From Nemophila menziesii (Eukaryota > Streptophyta > Magnoliopsida > Boraginales > Hydrophyllaceae): a stretch of 64,000 nucleotides of DNA. The DNA is taken from assembly GCA_029959085.1 (NCBI GenBank), contig JARWIR010000093.1, positions 868,001-932,000 of the forward strand. The letters are read 5' to 3'. Both the position numbers and the translations under genes were made by a program. Below the pieces are notes generated by a model, which saw only the letters and a program-made list of their open reading frames with translations, ran no database searches and was not told where the DNA came from. This document shows positions 43,814 to 54,925 of the stretch, piece after piece; position 1 is the first letter of the stretch; each line of letters opens with the position of its first letter.

Positions 43814-45349
43814 AAAACAAACCCTAATGACTATCTAGTTAGAATCATGTTTTGTCAGAACTAATATCGACACTAGACGTTATGTAGTGGTTCAATAATT
43901 AGACACCCAACTAAGGCGATCATCTAACTACTATTAAGGTAATCCTAAACATTGCGCACCGCAAGGATAACAAACATTAAATCAAAACACATAATCAAAT
44001 ATAAAGTTAAGTAGCTAATATCAGATTAAAACATGTAATTCCCAAAGAAACTTAGATAGAAGAATTAGAATTCATAGATTATACATTATGCAAAACCCAA
44101 GCTATGGGGAGTTTAGTTCATACCTGATGGAAATAAACTAAAAGAAATTACAAAGGACATCATCTTGCTCTCTACAATAAACTAAGAAATAATTATAAGG
44201 TTTGGACTAAGCAAGGATGATTTAACAAGTGATATAAGGGTGTATTTATAGGTGTTTAGAAGACCTAATTCGTTTTCTTGAGGAAGAGATAAAGTATTAG
44301 ACTCCTACCCCAACGCAAATTTGTATGGAAATAAAGATAAACACTGCTGGACCGTTTTGAGCATATCTTCTTCATTATTGGTCGGTTTTTGCTCCATAAT
44401 ATACCAAAAGAATCCTCACAGAATTATCTACGTCCCTATGAAAGGAAATTACCAAAATCGGCTTCCTTATAGGAGTAATTGCCACTTCTTTAGGCGTGTG
44501 CTGCAGAATCTCAAATTTAGGCAGTTTTTCCTTTTCCATATTTTTAGCTTTTGTTTCCTTATCTCCAATTATCATGCAAATATCTTTCCATATCTTGTAG
44601 TCTTTGACTCTAATTAATCTCCATAATTATCTTTAAAGCTACACACTAAATAAACAATTAAACCCAATATGCTCTAAAAATATTATTTTACTAAATCAAG
44701 ACTCAAAATAGGAAAGTACACTATTTCTCAAGAAAATCGACATTTATGACTTCTAAATCACTAAAAATGATGTCTCATCCTAACATAAATCTATCACAAA
44801 TGAGGAGACATCAAGACCCCCAACTCAAAGTTGTATCGTCCCGATACAATAAAGATAAAAACAAAGGGAAGTCTATAAATACACACTTATAAAATTTTCA
44901 ATACAATGGGAAAAAGCATAGCATAATATATAGAATAAACGTAAAGCACATAACTCAGAAAATTTCATGCAATAATATTTATAAACTACATACCTGTACA
45001 CTTCTCATATCCACAGTCAACACGGCTTGAATTCAAGATCAGATTAGTTTCGCAATGTAAGAAGGATTGGGACTTTACTCAGTTCCCCAAGGAAGCTATA
45101 GATTATTCATCAAACCTCACTAGTATTCAAAGATCCACTTAACTACTCTCTAATGGCTCAATCACTTCTCAATTACATAGCAAAGAATCACAAGGTCTTT
45201 AAGGTTGTAATTTAGGCTTAGGGATGGTATGATTGTATATTTGGATAATTTGGAGTGAGCTTTTGGCTCTCTCCTCACTAGCCATCAACGAATCGCCCTA
45301 GAGTTTGAGTTACTCTCATAAAACGTTTCACTCAACCCAATGAATTCCT

Positions 45350-46104
45350 TGATGCATAATTTAGCAAATTGTATTGAATTTAGCAAAATATTCAGAGATT
45401 GTGCTTGAATTCTGAGAAATTGAGCTTAACGCTTTTTCAAGATAGAAAACACACGTACCATTGCTTTTGCTAAAGCGTGTCTTGAGTTCATTGAACAAAT
45501 CGTGAGCTGAATTAACATATAATAAACTTCAACGAATTTCTTTAGAAATTGAATTCAATAACCAAGATAAGACCAAATTATTCGCTCTGTTCCACGCAGT
45601 GAATAATACCAAATCAGTAAGAGGAGGTTGAAGAATATCAACATTAATTAAGCCGAGTTTGTTTTTAACAGAAAGAGCAATCTCAATCGATCTTGAAGAT
45701 GAGAGATAGTTGTCGCCGGTGAGAACATCGGAGACGAGAGAAGCACCGGTATTCTCGCTTGGATGAAGGTAATACGGGCTTGAGAAATTATCAGAAAAAG
45801 AAGTGGTTGTCGCCATGAGGATGATCAAAGAACAGAATAGAAGAATAGGAGTGCAGAAGATATAAAGTGATTCACATCTGATACCATGTAAAATATCTTG
45901 AAACTGTACTTGTCATGACATAGAAGAAGAAGAATCAAAGAATAGTAAAGAAGGAGAAGAGCTCAAGAGAAAAAGAAGATAGAGTAGAGTAGGAGAAGAA
46001 GTAGGTAGAATTTCTTGTTAATTGTTATGTACAATCGGATGTGTATGTATACACAAATTCTAACAACTTGTACAGCTGTTATAACAACCTCTAATCTATA
46101 ACAG
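45350..46104 (-). mobile_element. 5' fragment of a copia element with short LTR
   Basis: Minus strand: a short LTR (about 45889-46104, starting TGTTATAG), a TGGTATCAGA primer site near 45880, then a gag frame from 45816. Gag reads PYYLHPSENTGASLVSDVLT, then LTGDNYLSSSRSIEIALS, continuing after a stop near 45527 with LFNELKTRFSKSNG and ISEYFAKFN. This is the Retrotran_gag_3/UBN2-type capsid of copia elements. The rest is lost where family-L copy C begins. Confidence 0.75.
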
Positions 46105-46116
46105 CTTCTAATCTAT

Positions 46117-46918
46117 CTAACTTTCTTCTATTTGCCGTTTGGTCGCTGTACTTTGTTTTATTGCTATTCTTTCTATTTCTATTTTGTCTAACTCAGCAAT
46201 AGCATTCCAAGACGAAATTCTATTAAAATTAACTCCAGCGAAGCCTATCGCATAAGGCGTAACATTCTCTTCAAAGATGCCAGGAGCAAATGAAACAAAA
46301 GAGCTCAAAGTTTATGTTTTGTAGCCACTCGAAATAAGGGAAGGAACATGAATATTGATCGCACTTTCTTTAATGAGGTGAGCATTTGTCAATATCTTTA
46401 AGTACTTGAGACCGTCTAAGGGAGTTCTATAGGTTCTGATTCTCCTCGGTGGTGAGAGGTCTAACCGTGGAACGTTGAAGTGTCTCACGTTTTAAAATAG
46501 GATACATTAAAGGCTCGGAAATTAAACGTTCATCACAGACTTTCTGAGCATTTTTATAGGGTCTTGCACGGGTATAAGGTTCATTATCAATAGGAACAAT
46601 GAGTGAACTTTCCGTAGTAGAGATTGAAGATTTACCTTTTCTTGCGGACTCCTTCTTCTGATTCCTCTGAACAGCGTTTCTGGAAGGGCCAATAGGCATA
46701 GGCCTATTTCCTCCTTCATTCTGCTGTTGGGCAGTAGGAATAGAAAAGTTACATTTAACCGATGGAGTAAATACATTATGTTCTACCACTTTGATCCAAC
46801 TACCTAGACGCACCGGTAAAGGATTTTTACTGTTACAGTAATTCATTAAATGAGTTAAAAGACCGCATTTGTAGCAGACATTAGAAACTTTCTTGTCAAT
46901 ATAAATTATTAATTGCAT
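46117..46918 (-). pseudogene. LINE ORF1 fragment with CCHC zinc knuckle
   Basis: A 163-codon frame at 46918-46427 has a complete knuckle CYKCGLLTHLMNYC (CX2CX4HX4C) preceded by an IYIDKKV strand, the normal end of the DUF4283 region in plant L1 ORF1. The remainder is polar and basic. After a stop near 46320 a further 63 codons continue to 46117. The DUF4283 domain itself and ORF2 are missing. Confidence 0.65.
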
Positions 46919-48024
46919 AACTATAGCCTCCGTTTCTTATATCTGAAGCTGAGTGAAACTCGTTTCTAAATTCTAATAAGCCATTTTCAGTTTTGTATTT
47001 GCGTCATTGGTCCCTATGTTATGTGTATTACAGCCAGATATACCAATCTTCCAAAGAGTAGAGAATAAACCCCTGTTATTTTCCATGAGGACTGATAGAT
47101 TTTTTGTGACATTATTGTAAGACAGGTATATTTGCTACGTTTTGGAATACCATAGGAATACATTTGCTATTTCACGTAATACATTGATCACTCATGCAAT
47201 CAACCCTTCCTAATTTGAAGCTGATTCAAAACCTGTTTTTAATGTCAAATTCTGGTACTGTTAAGACTAATACAGTGACTTGCAATATAAAAACAGGGGG
47301 CATTTGCATTTTTAGCCTTAAATTGTGTTCTTACTGTATAAATTTGTTCTTTTTTTTTTTCTTTTTATCAGAGGTGAGAAATATTAAGTGTGCAAAACCC
47401 AGGAAGCTGCACAATGCTTAGTAAAAAATGATAAGAAAAAAAGAGGAGAAGGAAGATGAAAAAGAAGATGAATCAGATTTTTTTTAATTATATCACATCA
47501 AACCGAACAATTGAATCGTTTTCGTTCTGTATTAAATCAAGTTCAAAATCTTTTTCAATTGAGATCAGTTAAGGCGATACATAATAAAGAAAATCAGAAT
47601 ATCAGTTTGAAACAAAAATTTGTTATCCGAAACCTTGCTTAACAAAGATGGGAATTTTAGTTTCAGTTTTTTCTTATGGCAGAGAACAAATCTAAATTTA
47701 TACAAAGGCATAGCACAGAACTGAAAATAATTAATACAATCTAAAAAGATAAGTGTAAATATAACAAAATAAACAAAAGTATATTTTAGAAAGGCGTGAG
47801 CTAAATCACATACGTTCTCTCTTATATCCCAATCCAATACAACATGGTATCAAGACAGACAAACAGTGACTTCAATAAAAAAAAAGGACCACACAGATAA
47901 TGAACAAAACAAGAAGTGTTGATCAGATTATCATCTACAAATTCCTGTTAAGACATATGAAATAGTAAATACAAGAAGAATATGAATTTACTTATAGAGA
48001 AGTGACAACCAACACACCTGATTA
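46919..48024. other. 3' flank of NLR pseudogene, duplicated at 59800-61177
   Basis: No intact gene. Blocks at 47155-47255, 47390-47490 and 47570-47620 match 59820-59915, 60055-60140 and 60418-60470 in the same order, showing that the NLR duplication included at least 1 kb of downstream DNA. The shared AAAACCCAGGAAGCT block lies in a short plus-strand frame on both copies, perhaps an exon of an unidentified neighbouring gene. Confidence 0.6.
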
Positions 48025-49395
48025 TTATTCGCTTTCAGAAAAATCACTGTGTTTGCAAGATATTTTGAGTTGATGATGACCCCAATATTTCACGTGCTGA
48101 TCTTGAATAAGTCTGACTGAATTTTCAACAGAAGGATTGCACGCTACCACTTCAATCATGCCTATGGAAGTAATGTATGTAAAATCTTGAGGGATCTCTA
48201 CAAGCTTATAGCACCTGTACATGAACAGATCTTCAAGGCTGGGAAAGTGATTACGAGTGGCATTCCAGTATTTCAGATCTTCCATGTATTTCAACTCTAA
48301 GTGTTTGAGTTTTGGGAACACCACGTCATCTTCCATATCCCATCTTTCACCTTCAAATGCATCGCATTTTAACTTGAGAGCCTCCAGATTCTTTAGCTTC
48401 GCAAGTTGTAACATTGCATTCCATGGCATTTTAAAATTCACCAAAGTAAGTTTCTTCAGATTGGAAGGGAAATTGAACTCACATGGATATATACCTGCAC
48501 CCCTGTACTCCACCTTGAGTGATATTAGTTTATTGAGAAAATCCAGCATCGGGAACCGGTTGCATTTTGTATCATCATCCCATGAATCTATAAATCTACA
48601 CTTTAGTTTCAGAATACCTGATAACCTTCTCAACATCTTCTCCATATTGTCTCCATAAGCAGTTCCGAAAAGGTTTGTAGATTATCCAGAATGGAAGAGG
48701 AGTTCTCAAGTCTGTGGGGTTCCAAATCAACTGAAGAGAAAGTAGGTATATGAATGTGTCCCAGCTTTATCATATCCCATATACAATCTGGTACTTTTAC
48801 AACTTCATTATTTGATTGTTCGAAATGAAAAGTTTCAAGCTTCCAAATATTGGATATGGATGGTGGTATAAATTTCACCGAGCTTGTGACAGCCAAGTAT
48901 CTTAGCAGAACAAGAAGACCAACCTCTATAAAAGAGTCATCTATGATCAGATCTTCAATATTCAATATCCTAAGAAACTTAAATTTGTTATAAATGAAAG
49001 AAATATCACATGAATGGTTCCTCTCCTCTAATAAAGATGTAAAAAACAGTGATTGTAGAAATGGCCCAGAGGACATAACAAATTCATCCCATTTTGAAGT
49101 AACTTTGAGACGACGTTGGTAATATATTGTGGGTGAAGAAGAATAATCCTTTCTGTAATCTTTTTCGACCTGCAAGAAATTATCTTCCATAACTTTGCTT
49201 TTGAGGAATTTACGTACTGCATAATCATTAACACGAATGGCCGTCTTGCTAAAGATATTCTTTTTAGTAGGTCCGAGTAGGTTTCTTGAAATAAGATTGG
49301 CTAAATAATCCTCTCCTGTCTTTTCTAAGCTTTGGGATTCCGTATGTTTTACGAATCCCTCCGCTATCCACAATCTTACCAATTTTGACACGAAA
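48025..49395 (-). pseudogene. NLR pseudogene, 5' truncated (paralogue of the NLR at 61178)
   Basis: The frame from 49395 begins in the winged-helix part (SKLVRLWIAEGF) and runs through the same leucine-rich repeat region as the gene at 61178-64000 (for example IYNKFKFLRIL, SISNIWKLETF). Near 48660 a small deletion (GTTC in place of a 12-bp stretch) shifts the frame; the LRR end continues in another frame to a stop at 48025. The coiled coil, nucleotide-binding domain and first part of the ARC region are missing, replaced by a copia LTR piece. Not functional. Such proteins are intracellular immune receptors. Confidence 0.9.
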
Positions 49396-49930
49396 CACAC
49401 CAACTGTCTCATATAAATACTCCACTTCACGCGTGGGTCTTCTCCTCTCTTCGCTTCGACTTTCGCCTCTTTACTCTCTCGTCTCTCTCAGCAGTAAAAC
49501 TAGGGTTCTGTACATTGTTTAATCTGTTCTATAAAGATTAACAATTAGAATAGAGGAAATCAAGCATCTGGCTTGATTGACTGAGTAGTACTTCTCGATT
49601 GTATTATTAGGGTTTCTTGTTGAAGCTTTGATTGATTTCTATTCTTGTAATATCGCTGTAAGACTCGATCTGAAGTTGTAACCTTGTTATATAGTGTGCG
49701 AAGTATCTTCTGATAAGGGTTTCAACGTGGATGTAGGCATTTTTGTGCTGAACCACGATAAATCTTGGTGTTCTTTTACTTTCTGTATTTTTTCTTTTTT
49801 GGGTTTGAGTTTACGTGTTTTCAACCATAGGTCTTGTTTGATCTATTTTTGCCAAAGATTAAAGTGTTTTTCATAGTCTATTTACAACAGTGATATCAGA
49901 GCTTTGTTCGATTTACAAAAGTGTTTCTCA
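49396..49930 (+). mobile_element. Truncated copia LTR plus primer site, fused to the NLR
   Basis: Matches the copia LTR at 5218 from about its base 165 (CACACCAACTGTCTCATATA) to the end, followed by a TGATATCAGAGC primer site and about 30 bp of internal sequence. It therefore derives from the 5' end of a relative of the element at 5218-10940. The left junction is inside the NLR frame; the missing LTR start and absence of a duplication point to a deletion or recombination junction. Confidence 0.85.
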
Positions 49931-50151
49931 GAACTTTTTCGGCGGTGGTCGACGACGATCGGAGGTGGTCGGAGCTGGAAATTATTGATAGTTAATGAAG
50001 GATGAGAGAGAAAAATAGCAATGGAGTAGAGAGAAGAATCTATCTTATTTTGTCTTATATAATATATACACTATAAGGGTAGTAATGACAATGAGCATCT
50101 TAGAGGCCTCTTTGGAAGAGAGAGGAATGAGAGGGTTACTTTGTGACACTA
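49931..50151. other. Short unassigned stretch
   Basis: GGCGGTGGTCGACGACGATCGGAGG-like GC-richer patch at 49941-49975, then AT-rich. No gene seen. Confidence 0.35.
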
Positions 50152-50939
50152 AGGGGGTGTATTCAATTGAGACTTTGTTGGATTTTTTTGAATTTTTAAA
50201 ATTCATAGACTTTGTAGAGTCTACGGATTTTTTTAATTCCATATAGAGTTTGGCGGATTCTTTTTAATTCTATATAGACTTTGACAGATTATTACACCAA
50301 GATTTTAATGGACTTTAATAGATTTTAATGGAATTTAAAAATAAAATATACATCTATTCATATACTTAAACAATACACCAGAAAAAATGTATCTCTCCCA
50401 ATATAACAAATACACTTTTGTAAAACATAACGACGAGACATGATTTCATTCAACGCAATAATAATCTCACCAAATACTAGCAAAAAGTTTTTGATCATAT
50501 TATAAAATTTCTCTTCTACAATTCTATCGCTTCTTTCTTTATGTTTTTTCTATTCATTTGTCTGAACTGAAATAATTTTTTGCAAAATTTAATCTAAATA
50601 AATTTTTTCTAATATATAAGAAATTAATGAAATAAAAAATATGAGATAACAAATATATATTTTTTAGAAATAAGGTTTAGTCATGTCAAATAAAAAAATA
50701 AAAATTACAAAATATCAAATTACAAAATATCAAATTTTTAGCAGAATTAATAACATAATATAGCATTGTCAACATCTTACACTGCAATTTTTGACAATTA
50801 TTGTATAATTTTTTTTTTATATTATAGAGTTTTATTTTGTTTTTCAAAGAAAACTTTGCATATAAATAAATTCTGGTATTAGGGTTGGTTTAGATTGTAA
50901 ATCTCCAAACAAAAAAAATATAGTAAAGTTATGAAAAGT

Positions 50940-51909
50940 AATTTTAGATATAGGGAAATGACCTGTCCAAATTCTATGAAGACCTTGGCGATAATTTTTG
51001 CGGAAGACTGGTCAAGGAAAATACTTCAATGTAGTACTACCCATAAATAAACGTATGGCAGTTTGGGCCAACTCTAGGCTACAGTTTGTGATTGAAAAAG
51101 AAAGAAAATATGATTTGGGAGACTGGTTAATTGAAATGCGGAAAAAATACATTACGAATGGAGGGGACCAAAATGAATTTACGGCCTATTTTCTACTTAC
51201 TCTATGGAACATATGGAAGGCGAAGATGAGAAGTATCCACGATAGAACCCCATGGGCAATCAAGGATGTCTTGATTAAAATTAACTCGGCTATGGATGAT
51301 CTATTTAACAGTAAGACTACTAAAGGAAAGGAACAGGAAGAGAATAGCACAATAAGGAATGAGAACAGTAATGAAGACATCATTGAAAACAACCCAATTC
51401 TTATAGATGATTCAGAATATATATTCATGAGCGATGCATCTTTTAAAAGGGATTATGAACCGACAGGTATAGCAGCAATTGCTATTGATAAGGAAGGCAA
51501 AGTTGCTCACAAGATTGTCGCCAGACATATAGTTAGAAGCCCCATTGAAGGTGAATGTTGGGCGGTCCTTCTTGCGATGAGAAAGGCTGCAAATTGTAAT
51601 CTCCGGAACGTCTCCTTTTACTCCGATAACCTTGAACTCATTCAAGGTATATCTAAACGCACAGGTCTTCGATGACAAATTCATCCTTTCATTGCCGAAA
51701 TGAAGAGCTGGCTCACGAAGTTCCCTAATTGGAAGGTTAACTTCGTTAACAGGAAGTTTAATAGTGTTACGGATCTCACAGCTAAGAGTGCTAGACGCAA
51801 TATCGATACGTCTAAGTGGAAGAATGGATCTTTAAGCGATTTTTATATTTTCCTTAAATCTTTGTATAAACGCTCGTGATTAATATATTTTATTTGACAA
51901 AAAAAAAAC
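50940..51909 (+). pseudogene. 5'-truncated LINE: C-terminal region with RNase H-like domain and poly-A
   Basis: A frame at about 50998-51675, continuing past a TGA to about 51880, ends in an RVT_3-type RNase H fold: FMSDASFK, GIAAIAID, GECWAVLLAMRKAA, FYSDNLELIQGI, then after the stop NWKVNFVNRKFN and DLTAKSAR. This is the usual end of plant L1-type ORF2. The sequence closes with an A-run at about 51900-51908. The reverse transcriptase core is missing, as expected for a 5'-truncated insertion. The upstream 50940-50997 also reads as LINE (FYEDLGDNF). Confidence 0.75.
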
Positions 51910-51945
51910 GTAGCAATTTGTCAAAAGAATAAAAAAGGTCAGTCT

Positions 51946-52162
51946 TGTCTCTCATCTAGGAGGTACACGGTTCGAATCCTCTCAGCCTTGTTATTTCTTG
52001 AGCCCTTAAAGGGGGTAAGCAAGAGGTGCAAGGTTCGAGTCTTCTCCCTGAACATGGGTAACCTAGTTCTGATTAAGTGAGAGTATGTATGAGGAGGCGT
52101 GTATATTTTCTATGGGAATAATCGTGTTGCGCGTAAGTTGGCCCGGACACCCGTACATCAAA
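51946..52162 (+). mobile_element. tRNA-derived SINE, 5' truncated
   Basis: Same family as 23676-23932. It keeps the B box GGTTCGAATCC, the second GGTTCGAGTC and the CCCGGACACCC end with an A tail, but lacks the A box. It is flanked by AAAAAGGTCAG on both sides (ending at about 51945 and 52174), so the truncation happened at insertion. Confidence 0.8.
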
Positions 52163-52819
52163 AAAAAAAAGGTCAGCATTTAGCCTTCAATAACAAAGCC
52201 TTTTTAGTTCCAGAAGAATGGAATTTCGAAAAAAAAATTATCTCACGCAGCATTTTGTAATTACTGTATACTTTTATTTTCTGCAGATTTTTATTTTGAA
52301 GAACGAGAAGAAGTATAAATAGAATATTTATAAAATAGTTTATGATTTTTTTATGTCAGGTTTTATATTTTTTTTGGACTTTATGAAATCTCTACTTCTG
52401 CACATTGATTTATAGAAGACTTGTTTAATTATATCCAAACTCTAAACTCCTACAAAGTCTAAAAATTTAGAGAGTCTAATAACTTTTCAATGCCTCAAAA
52501 TTTTAATGGATTTAAAAAAGTCTTGATTGAATACATCTAGATTTTCAAAGAGTTTTTAAAATCTCAATTGAATATCTCAAGATTTTAATAGATTTTTTAA
52601 ATTCGTGATTGAATACCCCGGGACTTTTAAATTCCAAAAAAATCCAACAGATTCCCATTTGAATACACCTCTTTAAGATGGTCTCCAAGACTCTATAGGA
52701 AATTCACTCAATATTTAATAAGGGGTAAAAGTGTTATAAAGAAAAAAAAGTGTCTTGATTTTCTAAAATGACAACTTCTTAGAATCAACCATTTTTAGTA
52801 TAAGTGACAACCTTTTTGG

Positions 52820-53400
52820 AACGGAGGGAGTAATATTTACGTATGTGAATTTTTAATTTTTTTTTGAATCTTCTTTTTGCAGGCACGAAATTCATTGTTT
52901 CAAACAATGAATTTCATGTTTTAAACAGTAATTTCATATTTGCGAAAAATACACTGTTCGAAACATGAAATTCACTGTTTAAAACAATTAATTTCGTATC
53001 CGCGACAAAAAAATTCAAAAAAAATCATAAACGTAAATATTAATTTTCTTTATCCAAAAATGCAAATATTTTATTTTTCTGATTTTTTCAGAATTAGTTA
53101 TGACGGTTTTAAAAAAAAAATCACGGACACGCGCACGTGTGATGAAATTAGTAGTAAGTGGTGGTGGTTGAGGTTGTAGTGGTGGTGGCGGTGGTTTATT
53201 GTTGTAGCGGTGGTGGTAGTAATAGGGTAGGGTGGTGGTTGTAGTGGTGGGATGGTGGTGATGGGGTGGTGGTGGTAGGTGGGGGGTGGTAGGCGGTGGT
53301 AGGAAGTTGTAATAGTGTGGTTAATTTAAATAATAAATAATAAAGTAATTAAGAATATTATATAAGGTATTTTTGTCAAGGTATGTTTATAATAAATAAT
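52820..53400. mobile_element. Foldback-type repeat with GGT-rich flank, copy 2
   Basis: The arms around 52830-53140 show the same CATGAAATTCA centre, AGTTATGACG and TCACGGACACGCGCACGTGTG blocks as the copy at 11870-12570. A (GGT)n tract at 53155-53295 sits to the right, so this copy is inverted relative to copy 1. Just before it, 52815-52832 (GGAACGGAGGGAGTA) is a Stowaway-like MITE end without a partner. Confidence 0.6.
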
Positions 53401-54300
53401 TTTATTAGGGGATGTTTAATATGCATTTATTGATTAACGACTCTTTTAACTATTGTGAAGTTAAGTTAATGTTATATATATGTTTTATAATTGTATGAAG
53501 ATGCATTCATCTGCGGTAGTTTGTTTAAGTGATTTTATGAGAAACGAATTTTCAGGTTATTTGGTTTAGTTGCAAAAATACTTAGGGTCTTATGGTTCAA
53601 TTTATGGGGATCTAAATTTCAGTTTATGGTTTTATTTGCAAAAAATTTAGGGTCCTATGGGTTAATTTGCGAGGACCATTTTTCAAAGTACGAGAACATT
53701 GATATGTATAATATGTGTTTGCAAAAATTACTCAACAAGCTTTACAAACAAATGCTATAGGTTTGAAGTAAGGGAGCATTGTTATTTAGAAATGATTCAA
53801 AACTTTTTCTTCATTCATGGATTTATAGTGCTATTGGCATGAAAGAAAATAATTACGACATTGTTCCTTATGTATGGACTAATTTGCATTAGATTTCCTT
53901 GTATCAGACAAATTTGGGATACATGGCCTTGAAATATGCAAAATTGCACAATACATGGTCCTCTATAGAAATCTTGCATATTACTCGATCTTTTTGTTTT
54001 TGCATATTAAAGGACTAATCAATTTTGCATATACTAGGGACGTGATGTGATCTTATATAACATATTTTGCATATATTAGGGACCTAATGTACAATTTGTG
54101 ACTTAAATTTGTTTAATATAGATTATTTGTTATTATATATGGTCATATATTGTAGATATTGCATATACTAGGGATCTGATGCGCAATAATAGATTTTGCA
54201 TATATTAGGGAGCCGATGCGCAATTTGTAACTTAAGTTTGTCTAATATAGACTGTTTTGCAATTTATATGGACCTATTTTATGGAACTGCTCGTTTGAGA
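53401..54300. repeat. AT-rich stretch with TATTAGGGACCTAATG-type minisatellite
   Basis: Between about 53880 and 54260 a degenerate unit of 40-70 bp recurs (GCATATATTAGGGACCTAATGT, GCAATTTGTAACTTAAG). A related unit is at 58735-59225. No gene. Confidence 0.6.
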
Positions 54301-54309
54301 TTGTTTCAA

Positions 54310-54905
54310 ACAAGGACTTCCATGTTTTGAAACAGGTAATTCCCTCTTTGCGTCATTTGTTGTCCCAAGATTTTGAACATTGCATCGTGCGGATTCAACA
54401 TCTCCTTGGTCTCAGTTAAATTTTCACTAGATGATAACAAAATTACTACTAAATCATTAGTGGTGATACCTTCTTGTAGATACGCATGGAGTGCCTTCTA
54501 AGCAAGATTATCTTCATATGTGTTATACGTTGAATTCCGAGGAGCTTGATTCCCATAAACGGGTCAATTCAAATACTGATTATGTGGTCTCGTTTGATAG
54601 TTATAAGCCAAGAATATCATAAGCAACCAAAGACTCGGAATTTTTCATAAGAAGGGGCATCTATCAAAAGAAGTTCATATGCATATTTATTTTGAAGTGA
54701 AGGGGATAATATACGATTGATTAATATACGGCTGTTTGACAAGCTAGTGGCCAGAAAAGTTTAGGCGTTGCCGCTTTATCTAGCAACGTGAGAGCCGTTT
54801 CCATGATATTATCGATGACGCCTTTCAATAATCCCTATTAGTTGAGGTGTCTAAGGTGGTGTGATCATATGTTGAATTCCATGTGATAAGAGTACAATGC
54901 ACTCC
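54310..54905 (-). pseudogene. Copia polyprotein scraps, integrase end
   Basis: On the minus strand, 54905-54690 reads GIQHMITPP, then TPQLIGIIERRHR and METALTLLDKAATPKLFWP, the C-terminal part of a copia integrase core of the Ale/Retrofit type (usual motif HNG..ERRHRHIVETGLTLL). Further left the frame is broken, and weak gag-like traces remain to 54310. It is cut on the right near the LTR of copy D. Confidence 0.6.
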
Positions 54906-54925
54906 ATGCGTATGAATAAATCCTA

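Larger units (their letters stand above)
35578..45360 (-). mobile_element. Family-L element copy C: 3' LTR and 3' internal part, interrupted by copy B
   Basis: The minus-strand 3' LTR occupies 35578-36103 and continues at 43814-44812 after the nested copy B. Its start TGATGTCTCC is at 44812 and the polypurine tract (AGACCCCCAACTC on the plus strand) follows at 44813. The internal 3' part runs to about 45360 and parallels 41700-42247 of copy B in reverse. The 5' half is lost. Left flank 35573-35577 is CCCCT; its partner is not in the window. Confidence 0.85.
50152..52676. mobile_element. DNA-transposon borders (GGTGTATTCAA inverted repeats) with nested inserts
   Basis: Left end GGGGGTGTATTCAATTGAGA...TTGGATTTTTTTGAATTT (from about 50152) pairs with the right end (to about 52676), which reads GAGGTGTATTCAAATGGGA...TTGGATTTTTTTGGAATTT on the minus strand. 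Internal arms repeat TTTTAATGGA and ATTGAATA motifs (50270-50340 and 52480-52610). The space between now contains a LINE 3' end and a SINE. No transposase seen. Superfamily uncertain, because the flanking duplication is ambiguous. Confidence 0.6.

Noticed and set aside
48257..48658. 133-codon plus-strand frame
   Set aside because: Antisense of the NLR leucine-rich repeats.
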